Shown: one piece after another, positions 57,442-64,000 of the stretch
Layout: every line of letters starts with the position of its first letter
Numbering within the stretch: position 1 is the first letter of the stretch
Assembly (NCBI GenBank): GCA_964393895.1
Contig: CAYMWP010000004.1
Location: 1-64,000 of the forward strand
Origin: B4-G1 sp964393895
GTDB lineage: Bacteria; Chloroflexota; Anaerolineae; B4-G1
Direction of reading: 5' to 3'
DNA length: 64,000 bases
Program-made: the position numbers and the translations under genes
Notes under the pieces: model-generated
The model's database searches: none
What the model saw: only the letters and a program-made list of their open reading frames with translations
What the model was told of the DNA's origin: nothing

Positions 57442-58565
57442 TAGTGGCTTGCATCCTCGCCAAAAAGGTAGACTTTGCCATAGCCATGGCTGTTAACACT
57501 TTGTAAAGTGCTTTCCGCCCGGGCGACAAGTTCTTCGCGCTCAACACCGTTAAAGTTGTAGGTGACCACACTCGAAGTAGCGGTCAAATTCAGCTTCATA
57601 CCGACTTGTTCTAATTCAAAGATGCTCCACTCCATCCTGGTGTGCAGTTTTTCCAGAATCTGCTCTGCGTCCGTCCCCGGTGTATCCGGGAAAAGCAAGG
57701 CAAATGTATCCCCCTCGAACCGGGCCACCAGGTCCTCCTCGCGCAAGTACTGCTTCAGAAAAAGGGCCACGCGACGCAACACACTATTTCTCAAGTGAGG
57801 CAGACGCATATCTTTGATCACGTCGAGACGATCAACCTTCATCAACGCCATAGAAAGAGGATAAGTGTGCCGTTTAGCCCGGCTCAACTCCTCGCCAAGC
57901 CGCTGTAAGAAATAATGCCGGTTGTAGATTCCGGTATCCTCGTCCGTGAAAGTAGCGCCGACGATTCCCTCTCTGGACGAGCTCAGATACTCTCGCACAA
58001 ATACCAGCCCAACGCCTACCCCCGCGCCCAAGATGACGGCCAGCACGAGATTCTGTACCTGATCCGGCTTGGAGGGCGATGGAGGCGTATAGGCTGGGTC
58101 GAGAGGCTTCATATCGTAAACTTCACCCAGGTTGTCTATGTACTCGATTGTCTCCTGACCCACCATGTCGGCGCACGTTTTGGCAATTGCAGGATCGTCG
58201 CTTTCGACGATGATCTTGAGGATGTTGGTCGGAGACACCAATTCACTGCTGACCTCGAGATTCCTTCTCTGCTCTGTGGTCAGGTCCATCTTGGCGTAAA
58301 CGGTTTTCACGATCGTATCACTGACAGCGATGTGGGCATACGTCGCCAGAATCGAGTCCCGCTTAGTCAACGTATCCAGACCTCTGATGACGTCGTCCAC
58401 ATTGCCAAAGGATGAACCAGGGCTGACGACGAAGGTAGCCACAGTACGGTAAATGGGCGTTTGGCTGTAGGTGAACACCAGCGCAGAACTCACCGAGATC
58501 AGCAATGCCGGCAGGATGAGCCACCAGCCTTTTAGTACCACTTTTAAGTAGTGCTCTAGTTCCAT
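57441..58565 (-). CDS. Wzz chain-length protein fused to degenerate GGDEF domain
   Basis: The 374-residue protein joins a Wzz polysaccharide co-polymerase (helices about 12-33 and 172-190, Pro motif PPSPSKP at 161-167) to a cytoplasmic GGDEF domain (about 205-370). The catalytic GGDEF is EGDTF (284-288), and the first metal Asp is also lost (LMKVDRLD), so cyclase activity is unlikely. The allosteric inhibitory site RxxD, five residues before the signature, is intact as REED (275-278). This is the pattern of c-di-GMP receptors such as PelD. Inference: c-di-GMP binding tunes polymer length or export. No CpsD-like kinase accompanies it. Confidence 0.86.
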   Translation of the reverse strand: MELEHYLKVVLKGWWLILPALLISVSSALVFTYSQTPIYRTVATFVVSPGSSFGNVDDVIRGLDTLTKRDSILATYAHIAVSDTIVKTVYAKMDLTTEQRRNLEVSSELVSPTNILKIIVESDDPAIAKTCADMVGQETIEYIDNLGEVYDMKPLDPAYTPPSPSKPDQVQNLVLAVILGAGVGVGLVFVREYLSSSREGIVGATFTDEDTGIYNRHYFLQRLGEELSRAKRHTYPLSMALMKVDRLDVIKDMRLPHLRNSVLRRVALFLKQYLREEDLVARFEGDTFALLFPDTPGTDAEQILEKLHTRMEWSIFELEQVGMKLNLTATSSVVTYNFNGVEREELVARAESTLQSVNSHGYGKVYLFGEDASH

Positions 58566-58583
58566 TGCGGTTACACCCAGCGC

Positions 58584-59339
58584 TTAACTGGCCCCCTCTC
58601 CGAAAAAGACTGCCGCCACCGTCCACCACAAAATCTTCCAATCCAGCGCCACACTCTGCCGCTCAACGTACTCTATATCATATTTTACTATAATGTCGAA
58701 ACTAATGCCACTCCGCCCCCGCACCTGCGCCAACCCCGTGACGCCCGGCAATACCTCCAAACGCTCGTGGTGCCAGGGACGGTATTCCGCTACCTCCCAC
58801 GGCACGTTGGGGCGCGGGCCGACCAGGCTCATCTCTCCTTTGAGCACGTTGATGAATTGGGGCAGTTCGTCCAGGCTCGTCTTGCGCAGGATGCGTCCCA
58901 CCCGGGTGACCTGCGAGGTCCGAAATGGTTTGTAGACTTGGCCGTTCCCATTGTCTTCGGGCTGCGGGTTCACAAGAGCTTTCTTGAAAGCGCCGTGCAA
59001 GTTGCCATTCGCGCCGTTCTTACCGTTTTCACCAGCGCCGCCGATCTGACCGTTCACAAAGGCCTTCATAAAGGTGCGATGGAAACTATCGTCCAGGTCG
59101 TGCCGCATAGTGCGAAACTTGTACATGCGGAAAGGGCGTCCTCCCTTGCCAATGCGCTCCTGGATGAAGAAAGCCGGCCCCGGCGAATCCAGCCGTATGA
59201 GAAGCGCGCACAGGCCCATCAACGGAAGAACTAGGGGCAGGGCCAGTGTGCAAATGGTCAGGTCCATCACCCGCTTGGCGATTTGATATATCCTTCGGTA
59301 CGGCAATACCTGTGGTCTGTTGACAATTACTAGTTCCAT
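58584..59339 (-). CDS. Polyprenyl-phosphate sugar phosphotransferase
   Basis: This 251-residue initiating enzyme transfers a sugar 1-phosphate to undecaprenyl phosphate. It has one membrane helix (about 30-50), then [37 protein letters not shown], and [10 protein letters not shown] of the bacterial sugar transferase family. An unusual Asn/Gly-rich insert (about 97-134, with [14 protein letters not shown] and EDNGNG) separates KFRTM from the rest. It precedes the Wzz-GGDEF gene by 18 nt and supplies the first step of repeat-unit assembly. Confidence 0.92.
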   Translation of the reverse strand: MELVIVNRPQVLPYRRIYQIAKRVMDLTICTLALPLVLPLMGLCALLIRLDSPGPAFFIQERIGKGGRPFRMYKFRTMRHDLDDSFHRTFMKAFVNGQIGGAGENGKNGANGNLHGAFKKALVNPQPEDNGNGQVYKPFRTSQVTRVGRILRKTSLDELPQFINVLKGEMSLVGPRPNVPWEVAEYRPWHHERLEVLPGVTGLAQVRGRSGISFDIIVKYDIEYVERQSVALDWKILWWTVAAVFFGEGAS

Positions 59340-59359
59340 TCATCTCTCCTGTGCGATCC

Positions 59360-60217
59360 CTACGTTACATAGCTCCCTGTGGATACCTGCTGCGCCCGCG
59401 TCGAGCGTTCCATCTCCCTGTCTCTTTCCATTGCATCAATGGCCCTCTCTACCAGGTCGTCGAACGTCGTGCCATCGTCGGGAAAAGATACGGCGCCAAT
59501 CTGTGGAGTGACCATCGTCTGCTCGGATAGAACCTGGCGCAACCGCTTGGACAGGCCAGATAGTTGCCCCGGCGCCACCTCTGGCAGTAGCACCAGAAAA
59601 TGGTCGCCGTTTTGGGCGATAATGTTATAGTCTTCCAGCTCGTCGCATAGTGTCCTGGCAACGTCGGACATGACGTACCGTTTTATCATCGCCTGTTGAG
59701 CTTCTCGTACCATACGGTCCAGGGCGACCTGAATCGAATCCTCGTTGATCCCAATAGCTACCATGGTCAAGGGGCGCTGGTAATGTCGGGCTCTTTTCAG
59801 TTCCCGGTACATCTCGACCTGGCCGTCCGAGGATACCTCTGGCAGTCCATCGTCGCGCCCAATGGTGATGCGCGTTATCGCGCGCTCGAATTCGCCGATC
59901 CCATTGCTCACCCAACGAGCCAGAATGATCGCCACAGCAATGATGCAGACCTCGGTCACAGTCAGGGGGAGAGAGACGCCCCATATATCGGATTTTACCC
60001 ACGTCTTGACCAGCAGGAACAACAGCGCGGACGCCGACAGAAAAGCCCACAGAGGAACCTCGCGCAAGCGGGGAGCGAGGATGGTGAGAATGACCACCAG
60101 CGGCACGAAAGTATAAGCCACGTCGGTGATATCCACCGGGTTGCTCAACCGCTCGATATTGAAAAAGAGGAACAGCCAAAAGACAAGTATGACTGTCAGA
60201 TAACGCATCCGTTTCAT
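59360..60217 (-). CDS. Membrane protein with degenerate GGDEF-like domain
   Basis: The 285-residue protein has about four membrane helices in its first 105 residues and a GGDEF-fold domain behind them. The signature reads NGDHF in IIAQNGDHFLVLLPE, and the RxxD inhibitory site is absent, so neither cyclase activity nor I-site binding is expected. It is the first gene of the polysaccharide run and neighbours the Wzz-GGDEF gene, so it may be a partner of that protein. AGGAGAGAGG lies upstream of the ATG. Confidence 0.7.
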   Translation of the reverse strand: MKRMRYLTVILVFWLFLFFNIERLSNPVDITDVAYTFVPLVVILTILAPRLREVPLWAFLSASALLFLLVKTWVKSDIWGVSLPLTVTEVCIIAVAIILARWVSNGIGEFERAITRITIGRDDGLPEVSSDGQVEMYRELKRARHYQRPLTMVAIGINEDSIQVALDRMVREAQQAMIKRYVMSDVARTLCDELEDYNIIAQNGDHFLVLLPEVAPGQLSGLSKRLRQVLSEQTMVTPQIGAVSFPDDGTTFDDLVERAIDAMERDREMERSTRAQQVSTGSYVT

Positions 60218-60257
60218 AAAGTGTTCTTTTCGCCTCTCTCCTCTACATCATTCCCGC

Positions 60258-60289
60258 CCTGGCGCAGGCTAGTCAGTGACAACGCCAGG
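60258..60289 (-). other. Hairpin in the leader of the polysaccharide operon
   Basis: The arms CCTGGCG (60258-60264) and CGCCAGG (60283-60289) form a 7-bp stem with an 18-nt loop, about 40 nt upstream of the first gene. Its role is unknown. Within 60290-60385 I see only weak AT-rich promoter-like boxes. Confidence 0.35.
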
Positions 60290-60385
60290 CGTACCGCCCT
60301 AAAAAGTACGTATATTCTAAGCAACGAGGATAATACGTGGGTATCAGAAAGCCTAAAAATATATTCAACTTTTACCGATTATTCG

Positions 60386-60513
60386 AAATTGGCGTGACCG
60401 CCAATTTTGCTTGGCCTGGATCGCCCAATCCAGGCCTCTGAGGGCTAAATTGCGTCGAATGTATCTGGTACGTTGCCGGATTTGGCAATCCGGGCCGGAT
60501 TTGGCAATCCGGC
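60386..60513. repeat. Cluster of four perfect short hairpins
   Basis: Hairpin 1: AAATTGGCG/CGCCAATTT (60386-60407). Hairpin 2: GGCCTGGAT/ATCCAGGCC (60413-60436). Hairpins 3 and 4 are a tandem 19-bp direct repeat (60475-60493, 60494-60512), each CCGGATT-TGGC-AATCCGG. They fill the spacer between the polysaccharide operon start and the groES promoter, where no gene is present. Confidence 0.9.
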
Positions 60514-60592
60514 GAGAGCATTTAGGGGCTTTTGATCAGATTCTTGGCGCCCTTTGTTTGCACCGCGGCTATTTTAGAGTAGGAGCAGGTTC

Positions 60593-60621
60593 TTGACAGC
60601 ATGTAGAATCTGTGGTATTAT
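60593..60621 (+). promoter_or_regulatory. groESL promoter
   Basis: TTGACA (60593-60598), a 17-nt spacer and TATTAT (60616-60621) with an extended TG (TGTGGTATTAT). The HrcA operator lies immediately downstream. Confidence 0.88.
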
Positions 60622-60631
60622 ATCGCTCGCG

Positions 60632-60658
60632 TTAGCACTCTCGTAAGTTGAGTGCTAA
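60632..60658 (+). promoter_or_regulatory. CIRCE operator (HrcA binding site)
   Basis: A perfect TTAGCACTC-N9-GAGTGCTAA, overlapping the expected transcription start, implies heat-shock control by the HrcA repressor. hrcA itself is not in the window. Confidence 0.97.
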
Positions 60659-60707
60659 CAAGGCGGATTGCCAAATTCAAATCAATCTTAATTTAGGAGG
60701 TAATGAG

Positions 60708-61010
60708 ATGGCATTGAACATCAAACCGTTGGGTGATCGGGTAGTCGTGGAGCCACTGGAGGAGGAGACGGCGACCTTTGCCGGTGGCGAGTTGGTGCTC
60801 CCCGACACAGCCAAGGAAAAACCCCAGCAGGGCAAGGTGCTGGCCGTGGGGGCAGGTCGTCTTGACGAGGACGGCGAACGCATCCCGATGGAGGTCAAGG
60901 TTGGGGATACGGTCGTGTACGCCAAGTACGCTGGCACGGCGTTCAAGGCGGAGGGCGGCAAGGAGATTCTCTTCCTGAAAGAGAGCGACATCCTGGCCGT
61001 CCTGGGATAG
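60708..61010 (+). CDS. groES: GroES co-chaperonin
   Basis: The 100-residue co-chaperonin caps Gro[18 protein letters not shown] at the start, the mobile loop [22 protein letters not shown], and the C-terminal [11 protein letters not shown] are characteristic. AGGAGG at 60695-60700 sets the ATG at 60708; the earlier in-frame ATG at 60648 lies within CIRCE. It is followed by groEL after 31 nt. Confidence 0.98.
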   Translation: MALNIKPLGDRVVVEPLEEETATFAGGELVLPDTAKEKPQQGKVLAVGAGRLDEDGERIPMEVKVGDTVVYAKYAGTAFKAEGGKEILFLKESDILAVLG

Positions 61011-61041
61011 TTGATAATCTGATTAGCAAGGAGAACAGAAA

Positions 61042-62682
61042 ATGGCAAAGCAATTAGTTTTTAGTGAAGAAGCTCGTCGTTTCCTCAAGAACGGGATTGA
61101 CATCCTGGCGAACGCCGTCGTCACCACGCTGGGGCCCAAGGGGCGCAACGTGGCGTTGGACAAGAAGTGGGGCGCTCCCACCATCACCCACGATGGTGTG
61201 ACTGTCGCCAAAGAGATCGAGTTGGAAGACCCATTTGAGAATATGGGGGCGCAGTTGTTGAAGGAAGCAGCCACCAAGACGAACGACATCGCTGGCGATG
61301 GAACCACCACCGCCACTCTGCTGGCCCACACCATCATCACCGAGGGTATGAAGAACGTGGCCGCCGGCGCCAACTCGATGTTGCTCAAGCGCGGCATCCT
61401 GGCCGGTGCCGAGGCCGTGGTCCAGGCCATTGCCGAGCAGGCGATTGAGTTGAGCAGCAAGAACGAGATCGCCAACGTGGCCGCCATCTCGGCGCAGGAC
61501 CGGGAGATTGGCGAGTTGATCGCCGAGGTGATGGAGAAAGTTGGCAAGGACGGCGTCATTACCGTCGAGGAGAGCAAGGGGCTAGAGTTCGAGACCGAGT
61601 ACGTAGAGGGTATGCAGTTCGACCGGGGCTATATCTCCCCTTATTTCATCACCGACCCTGAGGCGATGGAATCGGTCATCGAGGAGCCTTATATCCTGAT
61701 CCACGACAAAAAGATCTCGGCGGCCCAAGACCTGGTGCCCATTCTGGAAAAGCTGGTGCAAAAGGGAGCGCGCAACTTGGTCATCATCGCCGAGGACATT
61801 GACGGCGAGGCGTTGGCGACGCTGGTGTTGAACAAGCTGCGCGGTATGCTCAACTGCTTGGCGATCAAGGCCCCCGGGTTCGGCGACCGTCGCAAGGCCA
61901 TGTTGCAAGACATCGCTGCTCTCACCGGTGGTCACGTCATCACCGAGGAAGAAGGGCGCAAGCTGGATAGCACTACCATCGCTGACCTGGGCCGGGCCGA
62001 CAAGATCGTCTCCTCCAAGGACGACACCACCGTCGTAGGTGGTCGCGGCGAGGATGCCGAGATCAGGGGGCGTATGGAGCAGATCAAGGTCGAGATCGAA
62101 AAATCCACCTCGGACTATGACCGCGAAAAGTTGCAAGAGCGGCTAGCCAAGTTGGCCGGCGGCGTCGCCATCATCCGCGTTGGCGCAGCCACCGAGACCG
62201 AGCTGAAGGAAAAGAAGCACCGCGTCGAGGACGCGCTCTCGGCCACCCGCGCGGCGGTCGAGGAGGGGATCGTGGCCGGCGGCGGTGTGGCGCTGATCAA
62301 CGCCGTCTCTGCGCTCGACGGGGTCAAGATGGCCTATCCCGACGAGCAGACGGGCGTCAAAATCCTGCGCACGGCGCTAGAGCTGCCTATGCGCAAGATC
62401 GCCGAGAACGCCGGCGAGGACGGGGCAGTGATTCTCGACACTGTGCGACGGATCCAAAAAGATAAAAAGAACGACAGGATCGGCTACGACGTGCTGCAGG
62501 GCGATTTTATGGATATGGTGGAAGCGGGCATCATTGACCCGGCCAAGGTGACCAAGGGGGCGCTCTCCAACGCGGCCTCCATCGCAGCCATGGTGCTCTC
62601 CACCGAGGCGCTGATCACCGACATTCCCGAAGAGACACCGCCCGCGCCGGCGATGCCTCCGGGAGGGGGCGGGATGTACTAG
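61042..62682 (+). CDS. groEL: GroEL chaperonin
   Basis: The 546-residue chaperonin has the invariant [26 protein letters not shown] (ATP site) and [16 protein letters not shown] segments, and ends with PPGGGGMY. It folds proteins together with GroES. Its length and order are normal and no substitutions in the nucleotide pocket were noticed. It ends 23 nt before the shared terminator. Confidence 0.98.
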   Translation: MAKQLVFSEEARRFLKNGIDILANAVVTTLGPKGRNVALDKKWGAPTITHDGVTVAKEIELEDPFENMGAQLLKEAATKTNDIAGDGTTTATLLAHTIITEGMKNVAAGANSMLLKRGILAGAEAVVQAIAEQAIELSSKNEIANVAAISAQDREIGELIAEVMEKVGKDGVITVEESKGLEFETEYVEGMQFDRGYISPYFITDPEAMESVIEEPYILIHDKKISAAQDLVPILEKLVQKGARNLVIIAEDIDGEALATLVLNKLRGMLNCLAIKAPGFGDRRKAMLQDIAALTGGHVITEEEGRKLDSTTIADLGRADKIVSSKDDTTVVGGRGEDAEIRGRMEQIKVEIEKSTSDYDREKLQERLAKLAGGVAIIRVGAATETELKEKKHRVEDALSATRAAVEEGIVAGGGVALINAVSALDGVKMAYPDEQTGVKILRTALELPMRKIAENAGEDGAVILDTVRRIQKDKKNDRIGYDVLQGDFMDMVEAGIIDPAKVTKGALSNAASIAAMVLSTEALITDIPEETPPAPAMPPGGGGMY

Positions 62683-62705
62683 GCCGACACAGTCGGTTCG
62701 TGTGT

Positions 62706-62741
62706 AAACCCTTAGGGTCTTCCGAGACCCTAAGGGTTTTT
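62706..62741. terminator. Bidirectional terminator between groEL and the THEP1-like gene
   Basis: The arms 62706-62720 and 62725-62739 are perfect 15-bp complements with loop TCCG and T-runs on both sides. It serves groEL on the plus strand and the convergent NTPase gene on the minus strand, whose stop lies within it. Confidence 0.93.
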
Positions 62742-63260
62742 GTGTTCCAACGTCTCTAGGAGCGTCGCGGGCAGTTCGTCTCGGTTCTGGCGCGTCACGG
62801 TGAGCACGGCCATCGCGCTCTTGGGCAATTTGAGTTGCGCCTGCGCCACCAGTTCGGGACGGACGACGACGAGGGCCAACGCGAACTCGGACTTGCGCAG
62901 CACGTCGAAGGCCCGTTGCCAACCCCACCCCTGTTCTATCTCCAGCGGCCCCAGTTCGTCCACCACGAGCAGGTCGCAGGGCGTGGCGCGGGTCAGAATC
63001 TCGTTCCCCCAGGCCAGGGTCTCGGGGCTGAAGCGAAAGCGCCCCTGGATCACGGCCGGGCTGACTTTGGGTTCGAGCGTCAGCCGGCGCACAGAGCCGC
63101 TGCGCACGTCGAGCACGTCCAGATTGTCGTCGGGGCGGCGCAGAGTGATGAGTCCGCCGCAAGTGTGTCCCCGGTTTTGCGCCAGGGCGACGGTCTTGCG
63201 GCAGACGATGCTCTTGCCCGCGCCCCGTTCGCCGGATAGGATGATGATGCGCTTGGCCAT
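62730..63260 (-). CDS. THEP1-like nucleoside-triphosphatase
   Basis: This 176-residue NTPase of the THEP1/DUF265 family has Walker A GERGAGKS (about 10-17) and Walker B LLVVDELGPLE (near 99-109). Relatives hydrolyse NTPs with broad specificity; their cellular role is uncertain. Its ATG directly follows the stop codon of the upstream minus-strand gene with no gap, so the two are probably cotranscribed and may work together. Confidence 0.87.
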   Translation of the reverse strand: MAKRIIILSGERGAGKSIVCRKTVALAQNRGHTCGGLITLRRPDDNLDVLDVRSGSVRRLTLEPKVSPAVIQGRFRFSPETLAWGNEILTRATPCDLLVVDELGPLEIEQGWGWQRAFDVLRKSEFALALVVVRPELVAQAQLKLPKSAMAVLTVTRQNRDELPATLLETLEHKNP

Positions 63261-64000
63261 CTAGTCCTCGTATCCCGGGATCGGCCCGAACTGGTCCTCG
63301 ATCTCCTCAGGCTCAAAAACCTCCAGCATACAGTCCCACCAACTCAGGCCGTCGGTCTTGCGGAACCTCCACCAGCGGATGTCCGGCCAAAAGTAACGCC
63401 AGCGCCACAGAGATTGTACCCGCTCCCACCCATAGTCGCTGGCGAGGGTGGTAAAATCCACATAGTAGCCCGCGGGGACGAGTTGTTTGAGTTCGCCTCC
63501 CTCGACCATGGCACGCCCATCTTGCTGGCGGGCGCTCAGATCCCACGTCGCTTCTCGCAAGGGTTCTCCCATACTTCCACCTTGCTCGGCGGCGCGGATA
63601 AAGACGCGCCAGTAGGTGACGTTGCCCACATCCTCCCGCACCAACTCTATCTTTGATGGTTTATCTTTGTAGGGTTCCTGATCCAGCCCGATGGCCCGGC
63701 CGCAGACGTGCCAACTCATACGGGAGTGACCCGAATAGGGGGTATAGTCCATCGGCAACTGGGCGATGTCGAGATGGGCCAAATAGTCCCACCCGGCTTC
63801 TTCGCTCACACGCCAGCGCAGGGCGTTAAAGCTTTCGTTCACCCGGTCGGAGAGAAACGGCTCATTCTCACCCTTACCCTCATTCTCCTCATCCTCGACG
63901 TTGAGCTCGACGCCGGGGATGCGAACCAGCTCGTAGGGGGGAGCGGCCGCGGGAGTCGGCTGCACCAGTTCCACGTAGAGAGATGGCTCGGTGGCCGGAG
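63261..64000 (-). CDS. Unidentified protein, truncated at window edge
   Basis: The frame is open to the window end, so the true start lies beyond 64000; a GTG at 63974 is possible but follows Pro/Thr-rich in-frame residues (PATEPSLYV). The visible 246 residues are acidic and rich in Trp and Tyr, with SRMSWHVCGRAIGLDQ, which faintly resembles the SxHxxGxA zinc site of D,D-carboxypeptidases but has the Asp two residues late. I do not recognise the family. The Pro-rich N-terminal part suggests an extracellular linker. Confidence 0.6.
   Translation of the reverse strand, partial: PATEPSLYVELVQPTPAAAPPYELVRIPGVELNVEDEENEGKGENEPFLSDRVNESFNALRWRVSEEAGWDYLAHLDIAQLPMDYTPYSGHSRMSWHVCGRAIGLDQEPYKDKPSKIELVREDVGNVTYWRVFIRAAEQGGSMGEPLREATWDLSARQQDGRAMVEGGELKQLVPAGYYVDFTTLASDYGWERVQSLWRWRYFWPDIRWWRFRKTDGLSWWDCMLEVFEPEEIEDQFGPIPGYED

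Noticed and set aside
60218..60385. c-di-GMP riboswitch in the polysaccharide operon leader
   Set aside because: The conserved GEMM core segments are not visible; only a simple 7-bp hairpin is present.
63261..64000. D,D-carboxypeptidase (M15/LAS type)
   Set aside because: The SxHxxGxA stretch is present, but the Asp ligand is misplaced and no other family motif is found.

Overview
The window looks like a chromosomal piece of a Gram-positive-type (monoderm) bacterium of the Chloroflexota, most likely Anaerolineae-like. This is inference from GC-rich coding, Thr-Pro-rich lipoproteins, DUF4349 and vWA/DUF3520 lipoproteins, a zinc-ribbon/TPR/TolB-like protein, and a groESL operon behind a perfect CIRCE operator. 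No marker gene fixes the taxon.

Left part (1-21,400). On the minus strand lie acpS, a pair of M16 peptidases (one with the zinc motif, one without) and a UDP-glucose 6-dehydrogenase. Divergent from these is a KAP P-loop NTPase fused to a formylglycine-generating-enzyme-like domain (4761-7046). Next comes a compact operon of two small lipoprotein-like peptides with repeated Cys-Tyr motifs and a radical SAM/SPASM enzyme (7257-9101), a candidate undescribed RiPP-like system. The leader/promoter block in front of it is duplicated in front of the next operon (vWA/DUF3520 lipoprotein plus DUF4349 protein). Housekeeping genes follow (RidA, TruB, RibF), then a polysaccharide module (Wzz, CpsD-like ATPase, RmlA-like nucleotidyltransferase), a metallophosphoesterase with an apparent homopolymer frameshift, a zinc-ribbon/TPR/beta-propeller protein, and a three-tRNA operon whose last tRNA (anticodon CAU) carries a 372-nt group I intron.

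Middle part (21,514-60,217). Everything is on the minus strand, tightly packed and often overlapping by 1-13 nt. Read in transcription order from 60,217 it encodes a membrane GGDEF-like protein, a polyprenyl-phosphate sugar transferase, a Wzz-GGDEF fusion, a duplicated BcsB-like protein, five GT4 glycosyltransferases, an O-antigen polymerase-like protein, a flippase, two glutaminase-dead asparagine-synthase homologues, an alkaline-phosphatase-fold protein, a nucleotidyltransferase, three polysaccharide-deacetylase-type proteins, a nucleotide-sugar dehydrogenase, a FemAB-like transferase, an ATP-grasp ligase, a CapK/PaaK-like AMP ligase, a 2,356-residue secreted transglutaminase-like/PKD/cadherin-like protein, and a Gfo/Idh/MocA oxidoreductase. 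This is an exopolysaccharide synthesis and export locus, unusually rich in amide-forming enzymes and with a probable c-di-GMP receptor in the chain-length regulator.

Right part (60,218-64,000). A 490-bp spacer holds four hairpins and the groESL promoter/CIRCE. groES and groEL follow, with a strong bidirectional terminator facing a THEP1-like NTPase and an unidentified gene that runs off the window edge.

Genome-scale patterns visible here: an extended -10 motif TGTGGTANNAT recurs at four promoters; palindromes built on AGACCCTAA recur at gene ends; and a short hydrophobic motif of the type YIPLLLNN / IFLPLVGK / YIPVVLRN recurs in the secreted proteins.
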